From: Frondihabitans sp. 762G35
GTDB lineage: Bacteria; Actinomycetota; Actinomycetes; Actinomycetales; Microbacteriaceae
Assembly (NCBI RefSeq): GCF_002074055.1
Contig: NZ_CP014619.1
Span: 1,860,001 to 1,924,000, forward strand
DNA length: 64,000 nt
Reading direction: 5' to 3'
Part shown: positions 63,918 through 64,000 of the stretch, one piece after another
How the letters are laid out: each line of letters begins with the position of its first letter
Numbering within the stretch: the first letter of the stretch is position 1
Position numbers and translations under genes: made by a program
Notes under the pieces: generated by a model
Told to the model about the DNA's origin: nothing
The model's input: only the letters and a program-made list of their open reading frames with translations
Database searches by the model: none

Positions 63918-63923
63918 TACGGT
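63918..63923 (+). promoter_or_regulatory. Leaderless -10 for the last partial gene
   Basis: TACGGT, 6 bases before GTG 63930. Confidence 0.5.
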
Positions 63924-63929
63924 CGATGC

Positions 63930-64000
63930 GTGGCGACGCGAGCAGAATCCAAGGCCGGAACACGAGTCGGGCGGATCCCCATCCAGGGCCTCCGCCCTCG
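63930..64000 (+). CDS. Start of a gene, probably maltosyltransferase GlgE (truncated by window end)
   Basis: Twenty-three codons are visible from GTG 63930 to the window edge: an 11-residue basic lead, then VGRIPIQGLRP. The RIPIxxLRP pattern is similar to the N-terminus of actinobacterial GlgE, the alpha-1,4-glucan:maltose-1-phosphate maltosyltransferase. The position downstream of glgX fits. The identity rests on about ten residues plus context and is therefore tentative; that a gene starts here is better supported, by the leaderless promoter. Confidence 0.4.
   Translation, partial: MATRAESKAGTRVGRIPIQGLRP

Noticed and set aside
1-64000. tRNA, rRNA, insertion sequence, prophage or integrative element
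   Set aside because: I looked for CCA-ended cloverleaves, conserved rRNA blocks, transposase/integrase motifs and attachment-site duplications. Apart from tmRNA none was recognised.

Overview
The window is a very GC-rich, gene-dense stretch of bacterial chromosome. It comes from an actinobacterium, most likely a member of the Microbacteriaceae; the genus cannot be fixed from sequence alone. The evidence is a multifunctional Kgd/OdhA 2-oxoglutarate enzyme with a fused E2-like domain, a GuaB1-type IMP-dehydrogenase homologue, a SigR/RsrA sigma and zinc anti-sigma pair, a DtxR/IdeR-type iron box, an actinobacterial TCGAAC-N4-GTTCGA SOS box, a tmRNA tag ending in ALAA, GlgX followed by the start of a probable GlgE, and many leaderless promoters (TAnnnT, 6-7 nt, then the start codon). 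I saw no phage, transposase, plasmid, tRNA or rRNA genes, so this reads as ordinary backbone with some accessory islands.

Layout. 1-3.1 kb: a truncated SDR, a secreted GH16-like glucanase and an APH-family kinase. 3.2-11.3 kb: an iron-box-controlled FecCDE-type importer with no binding protein of its own, divergent from a complete five-gene Dpp/Nik-type ABC importer. 11.3-16.6 kb: an amidase, then two secreted low-complexity proteins; the second has eight chaplin-like repeats and an LAYTG sortase signal. After them comes an SMR exporter. 16.6-24.1 kb: GNAT, ung, S51 peptidase, phosphoribosyltransferase, DUF2071, SOS-linked alkB, a PQQ-propeller membrane protein coupled to a transglutaminase, and an SDR. 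24.3-26.9 kb: metY and metX, direct sulfhydrylation methionine synthesis. 27-30.2 kb: a NarL-type kinase, a membrane partner and a LuxR-type regulator. 30.5-41.5 kb: MFS exporter, two membrane glycosyltransferases, a thiamine-binding-like protein, NAD(P)HX dehydratase, an Old Yellow Enzyme, two CorC/HlyC proteins and GuaB1. 41.6-50.9 kb: kgd, a GNAT, rsrA-sigR divergent from aroA-rsgA-hisN. 50.9-54.7 kb: a zinc formaldehyde dehydrogenase, then an OmpR/kinase pair coupled to a FetB-like permease. 54.7-59.5 kb: dedA, ssrA (tmRNA), smpB, ftsX, ftsE, prfB. 59.5-64 kb: cysteine desulfurase, glgX, ybaK and the first codons of a probable glgE.

The most unusual signals lie outside the genes. A family of exactly 57-bp palindromic elements forms three arrays with a strict 82- or 83-bp period, and all three arrays sit between convergent genes. 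A 12-mer, GCAGGATGCCCG, occurs exactly 13 times in the two orientations; one inverted pair builds a 17-bp terminator stem. Regulatory sites that could be read directly include an iron box, a LexA box in the alkB promoter, a SigR-type promoter buried in the first codons of aroA, and a conventional terminator behind tmRNA.
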